Source of the DNA: an uncultured Eubacteriales bacterium
Lineage (GTDB): Bacteria > Bacillota > Clostridia > Christensenellales > Borkfalkiaceae
Length of the DNA: 17,704 nt
Assembly: GCA_902767455.1 (NCBI GenBank)
Contig: CACXHH010000071.1
Span: forward strand, 1 to 17,704
Direction: 5' to 3'
The translations under genes and the position numbers were made by a program. The number at the start of each line of letters is the position of its first letter. The stretch's first letter is position 1. The notes below the pieces were generated by a model. It ran no database searches, was not told the DNA's origin, and saw only the letters and a program-made list of their open reading frames with translations. Below, piece by piece: positions 6,697 through 13,696 of this stretch.

Positions 6697-8145
6697 ATGA
6701 AACGTTTGTCTAAAAAACAGATGTGGATCTTTGCCGTAGGTCAACTCGGCTGGTCAACTTTGAGCGGCATCATCAGCGCCTGGCTCGTAACCTTTTATCT
6801 GCCCACTTCAGGCGATATCACCAACTTCAACGCAACGCAGTACATAACACCCGGTCTTGTCATCGGCGGGTTCCTGACTGTTCTCGGCCTTATAACCGCC
6901 CTTTCAAGGGTGTTCGACGCCGTGACCGACCCGCTCATCGCGTCTTTGTCCGACAGAAGCCGCAACCCCCGCGGCAGACGTATTCCCTTCATGCAGTACG
7001 CGGCTATCCCGCTCGCAATCGTTACCGTTCTCCTTTTCTGCGCTCCCGTAGATAAGATAAGCGGCTGGAACGTTGCCTGGATATCCGTATTCATCATTTT
7101 GTTCTATCTCTTTATGACCATGTACTGCACGCCCTATAACGCGCTCATCTCCGAGTTCGGCAAGACTCAGGAAGACAGAATGTTCATTTCCACTTCCATC
7201 TCCCTTACTTACTTTGCCGGCACCATGCTCGCTTACACGCCCTTCGTGTTCGCGGGTATGATAAGGGGCAGCGTAGGCTTTGCGTGGAGCTATCGTATAT
7301 GCTTCATAGTTCTTGCAGTTATCGCCGCAGTCTGCATGCTTATCCCGACCTTCTTCCTTAACGAAAAGGAATTCGTCGACGCACAGCCTTCCAACTCCAA
7401 CATGCTCAAATCGCTCGGCGCGACCTTCAAGAACAGAGATTTCAGAACGTTCGCTCTCTCCGACATTATGTACTGGGTAGGGCTCACGCTCTTCCAGACG
7501 GGGCTTCCCTTCTTCGTAAAGGTTTCAATGAATCTTGACGAATCGTTTACGATGTACTTCCTTGGCGGCATGACCATTCTTTCGGCTTGCTTCTATCCCG
7601 TCGTTTCGGGGCTCGTCAAGAAGTTCGGCAAGAAGAAACTCACCATCGCAGGGTTTTTGGGGCTTGCTCTCGCGTACGTTATCGCGGCGCTTATCGGCGT
7701 TATCGGCACCACCGCTATCCCGGGTATCGTTTACGGCGTACTCATTTGCGTTATAGCCGCCTTCCCGATGGCGCTTCTCGGCATCATTCCGCAGTCTATC
7801 GTTGCCGACGTAGCCGAAGCCGACGGTATCGAAACGGGCGAAAACAGAGAAGGTATGTTCTTTGCGGCGAGAACTTTCGCAATGAAGTTCGGTCAGTCGC
7901 TTGCTATGCTTCTGTTTACGTCGCTTGCTATAATCGGCACGACTCAGAAACCCAACGCCAACGAAATCACGGCTTCCGTTACGGGTATGACGATAGTGGG
8001 TATCGTCGCCGTAGTATTCTGCGTACTCGGCGCCGTCCTTCTTATGTTCTACAATGAAAAGAAGATAATGAAGACCATCGACGAAAAGAAAGCCGCTCAA
8101 ACAGAGCAGGTAACTACCGAAGAAAAGAAAGATGAAGAAAACTGA
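6697..8145 (+). CDS. GPH-family sugar:cation symporter (MelB-like)
   Basis: This integral membrane protein of 482 residues has about 12 hydrophobic segments. It belongs to the glycoside-pentoside-hexuronide:cation symporter family of the major facilitator superfamily. The family signature is RVFDAVTDPLIASLSDR (residues 71-87) followed by a basic PRGRR loop. D74 and D78 match the cation-site pair D55 and D59 of Escherichia coli MelB (DAIND there, DAVTD here; the intervening N58 is T77). Sugar uptake coupled to Na+ or H+ is expected. The substrate is not readable, but overlap with a GH36 gene suggests an alpha-galactoside. The last 25 or so residues form a charged Lys/Glu tail, probably cytoplasmic. 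No upstream in-frame start exists because TAA occurs at 6661. The stop lies 14 bases inside the next gene. Confidence 0.9.
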   Translation: MKRLSKKQMWIFAVGQLGWSTLSGIISAWLVTFYLPTSGDITNFNATQYITPGLVIGGFLTVLGLITALSRVFDAVTDPLIASLSDRSRNPRGRRIPFMQYAAIPLAIVTVLLFCAPVDKISGWNVAWISVFIILFYLFMTMYCTPYNALISEFGKTQEDRMFISTSISLTYFAGTMLAYTPFVFAGMIRGSVGFAWSYRICFIVLAVIAAVCMLIPTFFLNEKEFVDAQPSNSNMLKSLGATFKNRDFRTFALSDIMYWVGLTLFQTGLPFFVKVSMNLDESFTMYFLGGMTILSACFYPVVSGLVKKFGKKKLTIAGFLGLALAYVIAALIGVIGTTAIPGIVYGVLICVIAAFPMALLGIIPQSIVADVAEADGIETGENREGMFFAARTFAMKFGQSLAMLLFTSLAIIGTTQKPNANEITASVTGMTIVGIVAVVFCVLGAVLLMFYNEKKIMKTIDEKKAAQTEQVTTEEKKDEEN

Positions 8146-9784
8146 ACGACTTGCCGATTATAAATTAAGATTTATCCCCGCGGGCGGAGAGAAGACGGAA
8201 ATAGCCTTCTCTCCCGTGGGCGAATACGAGGACGAGTTTTTCACCGTTTCGGCTACCGATAACGGTTTTCGCCGCACGGTGACCGTCACCGCCAAACGCG
8301 ACGTGACTATCGAAAAATGCACTCAAAGGGGCGTGGCGAGAGCCGAAAGAAAGTCGCTCGTGTTAATCAACGGCTATCAGTCCTGGACGAAGACGAAGGA
8401 ATACTTCCTTTCCGAAAAGGAACACAACGTAAAAAGGCTTCCCAAGCCGCTCGTCCGCGCTTACGCTTTCGACCGCTACGGCGACACGACGTTTTTCGAT
8501 TACGACGGAAAGATACTTCACGGCTACGACGTTCTCTACGTCAAGGGCGGAAGCGAATTTTTCATCTTCAACGCCAACTATAAAAACGCCTATCTCGTCA
8601 TCGTCGTCGACAGAAAGACGGGCGAAATCAGTATCAGAAACGAGCTTGACGGGCTTACTTTATCCGCAGGCGAAGATTTCACCGTTTCCGACTACTGCTA
8701 TTCGTACGACTACGAAAAAGGACTTGCGCTCTTCAACGAGTTCTTCCCGAAGAGAAATATCCCTAAAATTCTCGGCTATACGTCCTGGTACAACTATTAT
8801 CAGGACATAAACGAGCAGATAATTCTTCGCGATCTCGACGCGCTCGACGACCGCTTCGAGCTTTTCCAGATAGACGACGGCTACGAAACTTTCGTGGGCG
8901 ACTGGCTGGATATAGACAAGGTAAAGTTCCCGAACGGGCTCAAAGGCATCGTCGACAAGGTGCATTCGCACGGCATGAAGGCGGGTATCTGGCTCGCCCC
9001 GTTCGTAGCGGAAGAGAAGAGCAAAGTTTTTAACGAGCATCGCGACTGGTTTTCGTTCGGCGGCGAAGTCGTCAAATGCGGCGCCAACTGGAGCGGTTTT
9101 TACGCATTTAATCTCGATATCCCTAAAGCGCGCGCCTACGTTGAAAAGTGCCTGCGCTATTACGTTGAGCTCGGGTTCGACTTCTTTAAGCTCGATTTCC
9201 TTTACGGCGTAAACCTTCCTATGGTCGCGGGCAAGACTCGCAGTATGGTCGCCGAAAGCGCTTACGACTTTATACGCAAAGTTTTAAAAGGCAAGATAAT
9301 TCTCGGTTGCGGCGCCACGCTTTTAAACGCGGCGGGCAAGTTCGAGTATATGCGTATCGGACCCGACGTGTCGTTGAAGTTCGACGATATCTGGTACATG
9401 CGCTTTATGCACAACGAAAGGATATCCACCAAGACGACTATTCAGAATACCGTTTTCAGATCGTTTATGAACGACAGGCTGTTCGGCAATGATCCCGACG
9501 TGTTCCTTCTCCGCGACGACAACATAAGCCTTTCGGTTGAACAGAGAAGGGCGCTCGTGACCGTCAACGCCCTGCTCGGCTCTGTGATAATGACTTCCGA
9601 CGATATCGCAAACTACGACCAGGCTAAAAAAGCGCAGCTCGACGAAGCTCTCAATATTTTCAGGAACGCTCATTTTATCGGCTTTGCGCGCAGGCGCGAC
9701 CTTATTGAATTAAAATACGAGATCGACGGTGAAGAAAAGTCGATCGTTTACAACACCAAAAGGGGAATTATTTATGACAGATAA
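8132..9784 (+). CDS. GH36 alpha-galactosidase-like glycoside hydrolase, cytoplasmic
   Basis: A 550-residue protein with an N-terminal beta-sandwich domain (to about residue 205) and a TIM barrel of clan GH-D. Barrel signatures in order: GYTSWYNYY (215-223), FQIDDGYE (245-252), GIWLAPF (285-291), FFKLDFLYG (351-359) and YMRIGPDV (406-413). By analogy with Thermotoga maritima GalA, D355 is the predicted nucleophile and D412 the acid/base; the length is also close to that enzyme, shorter than the roughly 700-residue GH36 type. There is no signal peptide, so it should act inside the cell on a sugar brought in by the overlapping symporter. alpha-N-acetylgalactosaminidase activity, also known in GH36, cannot be excluded. 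ATG 8132 overlaps the symporter gene by 14 bases without a clear ribosome site, suggesting coupling. Confidence 0.88.
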   Translation: MKKTERLADYKLRFIPAGGEKTEIAFSPVGEYEDEFFTVSATDNGFRRTVTVTAKRDVTIEKCTQRGVARAERKSLVLINGYQSWTKTKEYFLSEKEHNVKRLPKPLVRAYAFDRYGDTTFFDYDGKILHGYDVLYVKGGSEFFIFNANYKNAYLVIVVDRKTGEISIRNELDGLTLSAGEDFTVSDYCYSYDYEKGLALFNEFFPKRNIPKILGYTSWYNYYQDINEQIILRDLDALDDRFELFQIDDGYETFVGDWLDIDKVKFPNGLKGIVDKVHSHGMKAGIWLAPFVAEEKSKVFNEHRDWFSFGGEVVKCGANWSGFYAFNLDIPKARAYVEKCLRYYVELGFDFFKLDFLYGVNLPMVAGKTRSMVAESAYDFIRKVLKGKIILGCGATLLNAAGKFEYMRIGPDVSLKFDDIWYMRFMHNERISTKTTIQNTVFRSFMNDRLFGNDPDVFLLRDDNISLSVEQRRALVTVNALLGSVIMTSDDIANYDQAKKAQLDEALNIFRNAHFIGFARRRDLIELKYEIDGEEKSIVYNTKRGIIYDR

Positions 9785-11219
9785 AAGCTCGGTCATTTTC
9801 GGCAACGAGATGGACGCTAAAACCGTAAAACAAGCCGAAAAGTCCAAAAAAAGTTATATAAAGAAGTTCGGTGACGACTCCGCCGCCGACTATAAACTCG
9901 CCTTCAAGCCTATCCCGACGCTCGATTTTATGGGTGCGGACAACGTAGTCTTTACCGACGGTGAAACGCAGACCTTCGATGAAAAGGGGCTTATCGTCGG
10001 CAATATCCGCATGGGCTTCGGGCACTATCGTATTTCCATGGCGATAGCTTCCTGTGCGAAAGCGCTTGGCTATCACCCGTACTGGCTCGACCTTGCTTCC
10101 TTTGACGCCACCGGCTCCAAGATGATACGTCACCAGAACGATCTTTATTCCATGGCGTCGCGTATCTCGCAGAAGTCCAAACTCTTCAACAAACTTTTGT
10201 GGGAGCCGCTCAACTGCGAAGGCTTCAAGAAGATAAGCTATAACGCCAAAGACCAAAAGAACAGCGAACTGCTCGTTCCCATTTACAAGAATATCCCCAA
10301 GGATATTCCGTATATCGCAACGCACGTCTGGCCGAGTCAGGGCGCGGTGCACGCGGGGCTTACGCACGTCGTGAACGCCATACCCGACAACTGGCCGATG
10401 GGGCTTCATCTTTCCGAAGGCGCCATCCACGCCGTTCAGACTCCGTTTGCATATCTTGGGTACAAGACGCTTAACGGCTTCGATAAAAAGCCGCTCAAAG
10501 GGCTTCCCGCAAGCGTATTGAAACGCGTAGGCTGCTTTATCGACCACGAATTGCTCGTCAATCTAAAAGAAGATAACGATCTGAGAAGGCAAAGAGCTTT
10601 GAGCGGAAAACCCGTTCGTATGCTCATGACGGTAGGCGGCGCGGGCGCGGGCTTCAAACAGTTCGCCGCGATGGTTAAACATCTTCTTCCGCTCGTAAAA
10701 CAGGGCAAAGTAACGCTCGTTATAAACTTCGGCGACCACAAGAGCGTTTTCGATAAACTTACCGCGAAAGTCGGTAATATCGAATGCCGCAAGTTCTTCA
10801 ACGATTACGAAGGTCTAAAAGCGTATAACGCTTCCATAAGGAACGGCAAGGAGGACGGCGTCGTCGCCATCTACAACGAAAATATCTTCGAAGCCGTTTA
10901 CTCGACCAACCTTCTGATGCCCAACTGCGACCTTCTCGTCACGAAGCCGAGCGAACTTGCGTATTATCCTATCCCGAAGGTGTTTATGCGCCATATCGGC
11001 GGTCACGAAGTTTACGGCGCGATATACGGCAGAGAAGTCGGTGATTCCACTTGGGAGTGCCCGACCGAAAAGACCATGAACGACATGCTCGACCGTATCG
11101 TCGACGACAGAGAAATTCTTATCGCTATGTGCGACCGTATCGATCAATTAAACGCCCAAGGCGTTTACAACGGCGGCTACGAATGCGTTAAACTCGCCGC
11201 AGGCGAAAAAACCGAATAA
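9774..11219 (+). CDS. Predicted GT-B-fold glycosyltransferase, family not recognised
   Basis: A 481-residue soluble protein that I cannot assign to a named family. It resembles the GT28/MGDG-synthase type of GT-B enzyme in layout. An N-terminal MGFGHYRISMA (residues 80-90) matches the GxGH-x(4)-A acceptor-side loop. A mid-domain ATHVWPSQGAVHAG (182-195) stands where these enzymes have a conserved TH-P segment. A second Rossmann-like half opens with MLMTVGGAGAGF (283-294). CDLLVTKPSELAYY (385-398) resembles the C-terminal sugar-nucleotide site of GT28 proteins, followed by RHIGGHE (406-412). The first 70 residues form an unexplained extension. ATG 9774 overlaps the GH36 stop by 11 bases and has AGGGGA (9761-9766) seven bases upstream of it. 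The frame opens further upstream at 9729, but that codon is a non-ATG start inside GH36. The role, perhaps glycolipid or polysaccharide synthesis, is inference. Confidence 0.6.
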   Translation: MTDKSSVIFGNEMDAKTVKQAEKSKKSYIKKFGDDSAADYKLAFKPIPTLDFMGADNVVFTDGETQTFDEKGLIVGNIRMGFGHYRISMAIASCAKALGYHPYWLDLASFDATGSKMIRHQNDLYSMASRISQKSKLFNKLLWEPLNCEGFKKISYNAKDQKNSELLVPIYKNIPKDIPYIATHVWPSQGAVHAGLTHVVNAIPDNWPMGLHLSEGAIHAVQTPFAYLGYKTLNGFDKKPLKGLPASVLKRVGCFIDHELLVNLKEDNDLRRQRALSGKPVRMLMTVGGAGAGFKQFAAMVKHLLPLVKQGKVTLVINFGDHKSVFDKLTAKVGNIECRKFFNDYEGLKAYNASIRNGKEDGVVAIYNENIFEAVYSTNLLMPNCDLLVTKPSELAYYPIPKVFMRHIGGHEVYGAIYGREVGDSTWECPTEKTMNDMLDRIVDDREILIAMCDRIDQLNAQGVYNGGYECVKLAAGEKTE

Positions 11220-11232
11220 TATCGCTTGACTT

Positions 11233-11262
11233 ACGCCCGACGATCAGATCATCGGGCGTTTT
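11233..11262 (+). terminator. Intrinsic terminator of the galactoside operon
   Basis: ACGCCCGACGAT (11233-11244) pairs with ATCATCGGGCGT (11248-11259) with a single C/A mismatch and a CAG loop; the outer 8 pairs are perfect. TTTT follows at 11259-11262. It is 14 bases after the glycosyltransferase stop and is the first such structure since 6469, supporting one three-gene transcript. Confidence 0.85.
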
Positions 11263-11269
11263 AATGGAA

Positions 11270-11290
11270 TTTGTTCAAAAGCTGAACAAA
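11270..11290. promoter_or_regulatory. 21-base inverted repeat, operator-like
   Basis: TTTGTTCA (11270-11277) and TGAACAAA (11283-11290) form perfect 8-base arms around a 5-base spacer AAAGC. It sits just past the operon terminator and about 170 bases upstream of the VWA gene. The size and symmetry fit a dimeric repressor site. As RNA it would be a weak A/U-rich hairpin without a T-run. I see no convincing promoter boxes around it, so the regulated gene is unproven. Confidence 0.4.
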
Positions 11291-11369
11291 CGTCGCCGTT
11301 AAATTGTAGTTTAAGCGTAAAGATCGTAACGATGCGGTTTTCGACCGTGCGTAAAAAAAGGAAATCCCC

Positions 11370-11398
11370 GCCTATAAGTCGGTTATCGACGATTTTTT
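11370..11398 (+). repeat. Intergenic direct repeat, copy 1 (hairpin plus T-run)
   Basis: GCCTATAAGTCGGTTATCG (11370-11388) matches 18 of 19 bases at 13470-13488. After the shared core, GTCG (11378-11381) can pair with CGAC (11387-11390), loop GTTAT, and a six-T run follows at 11393-11398. The stem is only four pairs, too weak for a confident terminator. It lies about 60 bases before the VWA gene start, in a region with no other gene. Confidence 0.5.
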
Positions 11399-11459
11399 GT
11401 GCTTAACGGCTTAAGGATGCCGAAAGTCGGCGGGAAATAATATAAAAAGGAGTGAGATT

Positions 11460-12860
11460 ATGGCAAAATTTTTCAGACGTTTTCTTGCGTTGATAGTTTC
11501 GATAGCGGCATGTCCGGCGTTCGTTGCTTGCACAAACGGATACGTTAAAGACGGAGGCTTCGGCTACGTCGGCGGTCCCGAATATCACGCTGCGGACAAG
11601 ATCGTAGGCGGTGGGGACGGGCGCACGGGATTAGCCGAAGGCGTTGAACCGATCGACGAAGGAACCGAAGCGCCTAAGGATAACGAGCCCGTAAGACCTG
11701 CGGGGCTTATAACCGCGTCGGCTTGGAACGACAATATTTATTACGAATATTTCCTTAAACTCTTCGACGAAGCCGTTTATGAAGAAATCGAAGCCGACGA
11801 CTCGTCAAGCGACGTTCAGAATTCGGAGAGCGGCGAAAAGACGGGCGAAACGGAAAAGCGCTTAATAACTCCCGAGGGCAGATTCTATCACTTCTACGAT
11901 CACGACCGCTGGGGTTTTGACACCGCCAACCGCGTGACCGTAAAAGTCACCGACGGCGAAACGCCCGTTATCGGGGCGAAGATCAAGTATTACGGAAAAG
12001 ATCAGCGCGAGTTCTATTCTGTGACCGACGCGCGCGGCGTTGCGTATCTCTTCCCCGAAACCGAAGACGGCGCTATTACCGTGACGAGCGGCGTAAACGT
12101 CGCAACTTCTTCGTTTACAGCGGAAAACCGTGAAATAACCGTAGATATGAGCGCTGGCGCGCAAAAAGAAGCGCTTATCAAGCTTATGTTCGTCGTCGAC
12201 GTTACCGGCTCTATGGGCGACGAGTTATCGTATCTCACCAACGAGCTTGCGGACGTTATAAACCGCGTCGTAAAAGATAACGCCAACGTGAAAATAGACC
12301 TTGCGTTTCTCTTCTACCGTGACGACGGAGATCGGGAAAAGTTTGCTTATTACGACTTTATGCGCGTGACCGAGTCGCAAAACCTTAACGTTCAGCTCAA
12401 AAACCTTGCAAAGCAACGCGCCGACGGCGGCGGCGATTACCCCGAAGCGCTCGACGAAGCTTTGGAGATGGCGGTAGAAAAGAACTGGGGCGAAGAAAAT
12501 TCGACTAAAATTATATTCAATATTTACGACGCGCCCCCGCACGAAAAAGATTCTAACAAAGCGTGCTACGAACGTGCCGTGAGAAGGGCAGCCGAAAAGG
12601 GCATACGCATAAACCCCGTTCTCTGTAGCGGAGCAGGCCTTTTATGCGAGTATCTCGCGCGTCACGCGGCTATTTACACGGGCGGGCACTTCGTCTACGT
12701 GACCGACGATTCGGGCATAGGCAACAGCCACTACGACCCCGATATCCCCAACGCCGTGGTCGAAAGGCTCAACGACCTTATGGTCCGCCTTATCGACGGC
12801 TACTACACGGGTGAGTTCGCTTCTCCCGTGAGCTGGAAAGACGTAGACCAAAACGGGTGA
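11460..12860 (+). CDS. Lipoprotein-like protein with Ig-like and von Willebrand factor A domains
   Basis: A 466-residue exported protein of unknown role. The N-terminus is a signal sequence (basic KFFRR, hydrophobic to residue 23) ending FVAC, so Cys 24 is a likely lipid anchor, though Phe at -3 is atypical. A low-complexity acidic linker follows to about 135. A beta domain (about 155-230, with VTDGETPVIGAKIKYYG and TDARGVAYL) resembles a carboxypeptidase-regulatory or Ig-like module. The VWA domain (about 238-440) has MIDAS D247-x-T249-G-S251 in FVVDVTGSMGDE, then ADGGGDYPEAL (321-331) and YDAPPHE (356-362), the pattern of the hemicentin-like VWA group. Metal-dependent binding of a surface partner is likely. 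Start ATG 11460 has AAAGGAG at 11446-11452. It stands alone between terminators; I found no clear promoter in its 200-base upstream gap. Confidence 0.85.
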   Translation: MAKFFRRFLALIVSIAACPAFVACTNGYVKDGGFGYVGGPEYHAADKIVGGGDGRTGLAEGVEPIDEGTEAPKDNEPVRPAGLITASAWNDNIYYEYFLKLFDEAVYEEIEADDSSSDVQNSESGEKTGETEKRLITPEGRFYHFYDHDRWGFDTANRVTVKVTDGETPVIGAKIKYYGKDQREFYSVTDARGVAYLFPETEDGAITVTSGVNVATSSFTAENREITVDMSAGAQKEALIKLMFVVDVTGSMGDELSYLTNELADVINRVVKDNANVKIDLAFLFYRDDGDREKFAYYDFMRVTESQNLNVQLKNLAKQRADGGGDYPEALDEALEMAVEKNWGEENSTKIIFNIYDAPPHEKDSNKACYERAVRRAAEKGIRINPVLCSGAGLLCEYLARHAAIYTGGHFVYVTDDSGIGNSHYDPDIPNAVVERLNDLMVRLIDGYYTGEFASPVSWKDVDQNG

Positions 12861-12882
12861 TTATCCGTATGATCGTATCAGG

Positions 12883-12909
12883 CGCCGCTGCTTCTTGCAG
12901 CGGCGTTTT
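12883..12909 (+). terminator. Intrinsic terminator after the VWA gene
   Basis: CGCCGCTGC (12883-12891) pairs perfectly with GCAGCGGCG (12897-12905), loop TTCTT, followed by TTTT (12906-12909). It starts 22 bases after the VWA stop and separates it from the small membrane protein gene. Confidence 0.92.
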
Positions 12910-13004
12910 AAACTATCGGACTCGGTTTCGTCGGTTTTTTAAATATTCTACGGTTCGTAATGGGACGCGATAATAGACAAAAAACACTTTTATTTACGTT
13001 TTTA

Positions 13005-13033
13005 TTGACATAAACGTATTTATAATGTATAAT
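13005..13033 (+). promoter_or_regulatory. Perfect consensus sigma-A promoter
   Basis: TTGACA (13005-13010) and TATAAT (13028-13033) match consensus at all 12 positions and are separated by exactly 17 bases. Predicted RNA start is near 13040, giving a leader of about 58 bases. That leader holds a 6-pair hairpin, CGCAAG (13063-13068) with CTTGCG (13074-13079), six bases before the Shine-Dalgarno. It serves only the small membrane protein gene, because a terminator follows that gene. Confidence 0.9.
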
Positions 13034-13097
13034 AATTATAGTTAAGCGAAAGAAATACCGACCGCAAGCGTGTCTTGCGTAATTCAAAGGAGAAACA

Positions 13098-13406
13098 ATG
13101 GAAGAAGAAAAACAAGTCCAAAAGGAAACGACGACAGAAAAGAAGGAAGAAAAAGAATTCAGATTTACTTTTAAAGCGGGCATGCTTTCGATTTATCTTG
13201 CACTCGGAGCGCTCGTATTGCTTGTTTTGTACAGCGTCATTACGTCATTTGCAGGGTATTCGAGCGTAGCGCACGGGCTTGTTTCGTTGCTTATATATCC
13301 GCTCGCCATAGCCTCGTTCGTGTTGCCGCTTCTTAAAAACAAGCGTTTTGACTGGGAAACGATTTTCGGAATGATTGCAATGCTCGTAGTGTTTTTTAAG
13401 ATGTAA
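13098..13406 (+). CDS. Small three-helix membrane protein, unknown function
   Basis: A 102-residue protein I do not recognise. Residues 1-24 are highly charged (Glu/Lys rich, with a short Thr stretch), probably cytoplasmic. Three hydrophobic segments follow at about 27-51, 57-79 and 87-101, the last ending at the C-terminus. A basic LLKNKRFDW loop lies between the second and third. There is no signal peptide or catalytic motif. Start ATG 13098 has a full AAAGGAG (13086-13092) five bases upstream. The gene has its own consensus promoter and its own terminator, so it is a strongly and perhaps constitutively transcribed single-gene unit. The gene is well supported by the promoter, ribosome site and terminator; the function is open. 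Confidence 0.85.
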   Translation: MEEEKQVQKETTTEKKEEKEFRFTFKAGMLSIYLALGALVLLVLYSVITSFAGYSSVAHGLVSLLIYPLAIASFVLPLLKNKRFDWETIFGMIAMLVVFFKM

Positions 13407-13422
13407 TTTTATACTTCAAACG

Positions 13423-13445
13423 CAAGCCGTAAAAGGCTTGTTTTT
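13423..13445 (+). terminator. Intrinsic terminator after the small membrane protein gene
   Basis: CAAGCC (13423-13428) pairs with GGCTTG (13435-13440), loop GTAAAA, followed directly by TTTTT (13441-13445) and a further T-rich stretch. It is 17 bases after the stop codon. Confidence 0.85.
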
Positions 13446-13469
13446 GTTTGCCTTAAATTCAAAAAGTAA

Positions 13470-13505
13470 GCCTATAAGTCGATTATCGCGAGATCTCGAC
13501 GTTTT
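13470..13505 (+). repeat. Intergenic direct repeat, copy 2 (hairpin plus T-run)
   Basis: GCCTATAAGTCGATTATCG (13470-13488) matches copy 1 at 11370-11388 except for one base. Here GTCGA (13478-13482) can pair with TCGAC (13496-13500), and TTTTT follows at 13502-13506. An inner palindrome CGAGATCTCG (13489-13498) offers an alternative fold. As in copy 1, the shared core leads into a CGAC and then a T-run, so the likeness extends to the layout beyond the 19 bases. Confidence 0.5.
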
Positions 13506-13553
13506 TGTCGCACTTTTTATAGCCGTCGTAAGGCGTTTTCGGACGGCGATAAT

Positions 13554-13569
13554 ACGGCGGCGCCGTTTT
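13554..13569 (+). terminator. Weak terminator-like hairpin
   Basis: ACGGC (13554-13558) pairs with GCCGT (13562-13566), loop GGC, followed by TTTT; a longer T-run lies at 13575-13580. An upstream pairing GCCGTC with GACGGC (about 13522-13547) is also possible. This G+C-rich stretch lies in the 290-base gap before the exonuclease and has no gene of its own. Confidence 0.35.
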
Positions 13570-13585
13570 CGTCGTTTTTTGTTTA

Positions 13586-13630
13586 TTTAATATTATAAAA
13601 AAATAGATAGTTTAATATTATAAAAGAATA
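13586..13630. repeat. A+T-rich tandem repeat, period 25
   Basis: TTTAATATTATAAAAAAATA (13586-13605) recurs at 13611-13630 with one change (A to G), a spacing of 25 bases. It lies 32 to 76 bases upstream of the exonuclease -35 box. It could be an upstream promoter element, a site for an A+T-binding protein, or simple slippage-derived sequence. Confidence 0.5.
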
Positions 13631-13661
13631 AATAATATACTCTCAAAAATATAAATAGTTA

Positions 13662-13690
13662 TTGATTTTTGATTATATTTGTGCTAAAAT
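13662..13690 (+). promoter_or_regulatory. Promoter predicting a leaderless exonuclease mRNA
   Basis: TTGATT (13662-13667) and TAAAAT (13685-13690) are 17 bases apart, with TGC (13682-13684) giving an extended -10. RNA would start about 6 to 8 bases after the -10, at 13696-13698, while the gene's ATG is at 13697. No Shine-Dalgarno is possible in between. Confidence 0.65.
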
Positions 13691-13696
13691 ATAAAG

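Noticed and set aside
11270..11290. LexA-type SOS box
   Set aside because: The Gram-positive LexA box is GAAC-N4-GTTC; here the half-sites have the opposite orientation (GTTC...GAAC) and different spacing.
13021..13026. First TATAAT after TTGACA at 13005
   Set aside because: The spacer would be only 10 bases; the overlapping downstream TATAAT at 13028 gives the ideal 17.
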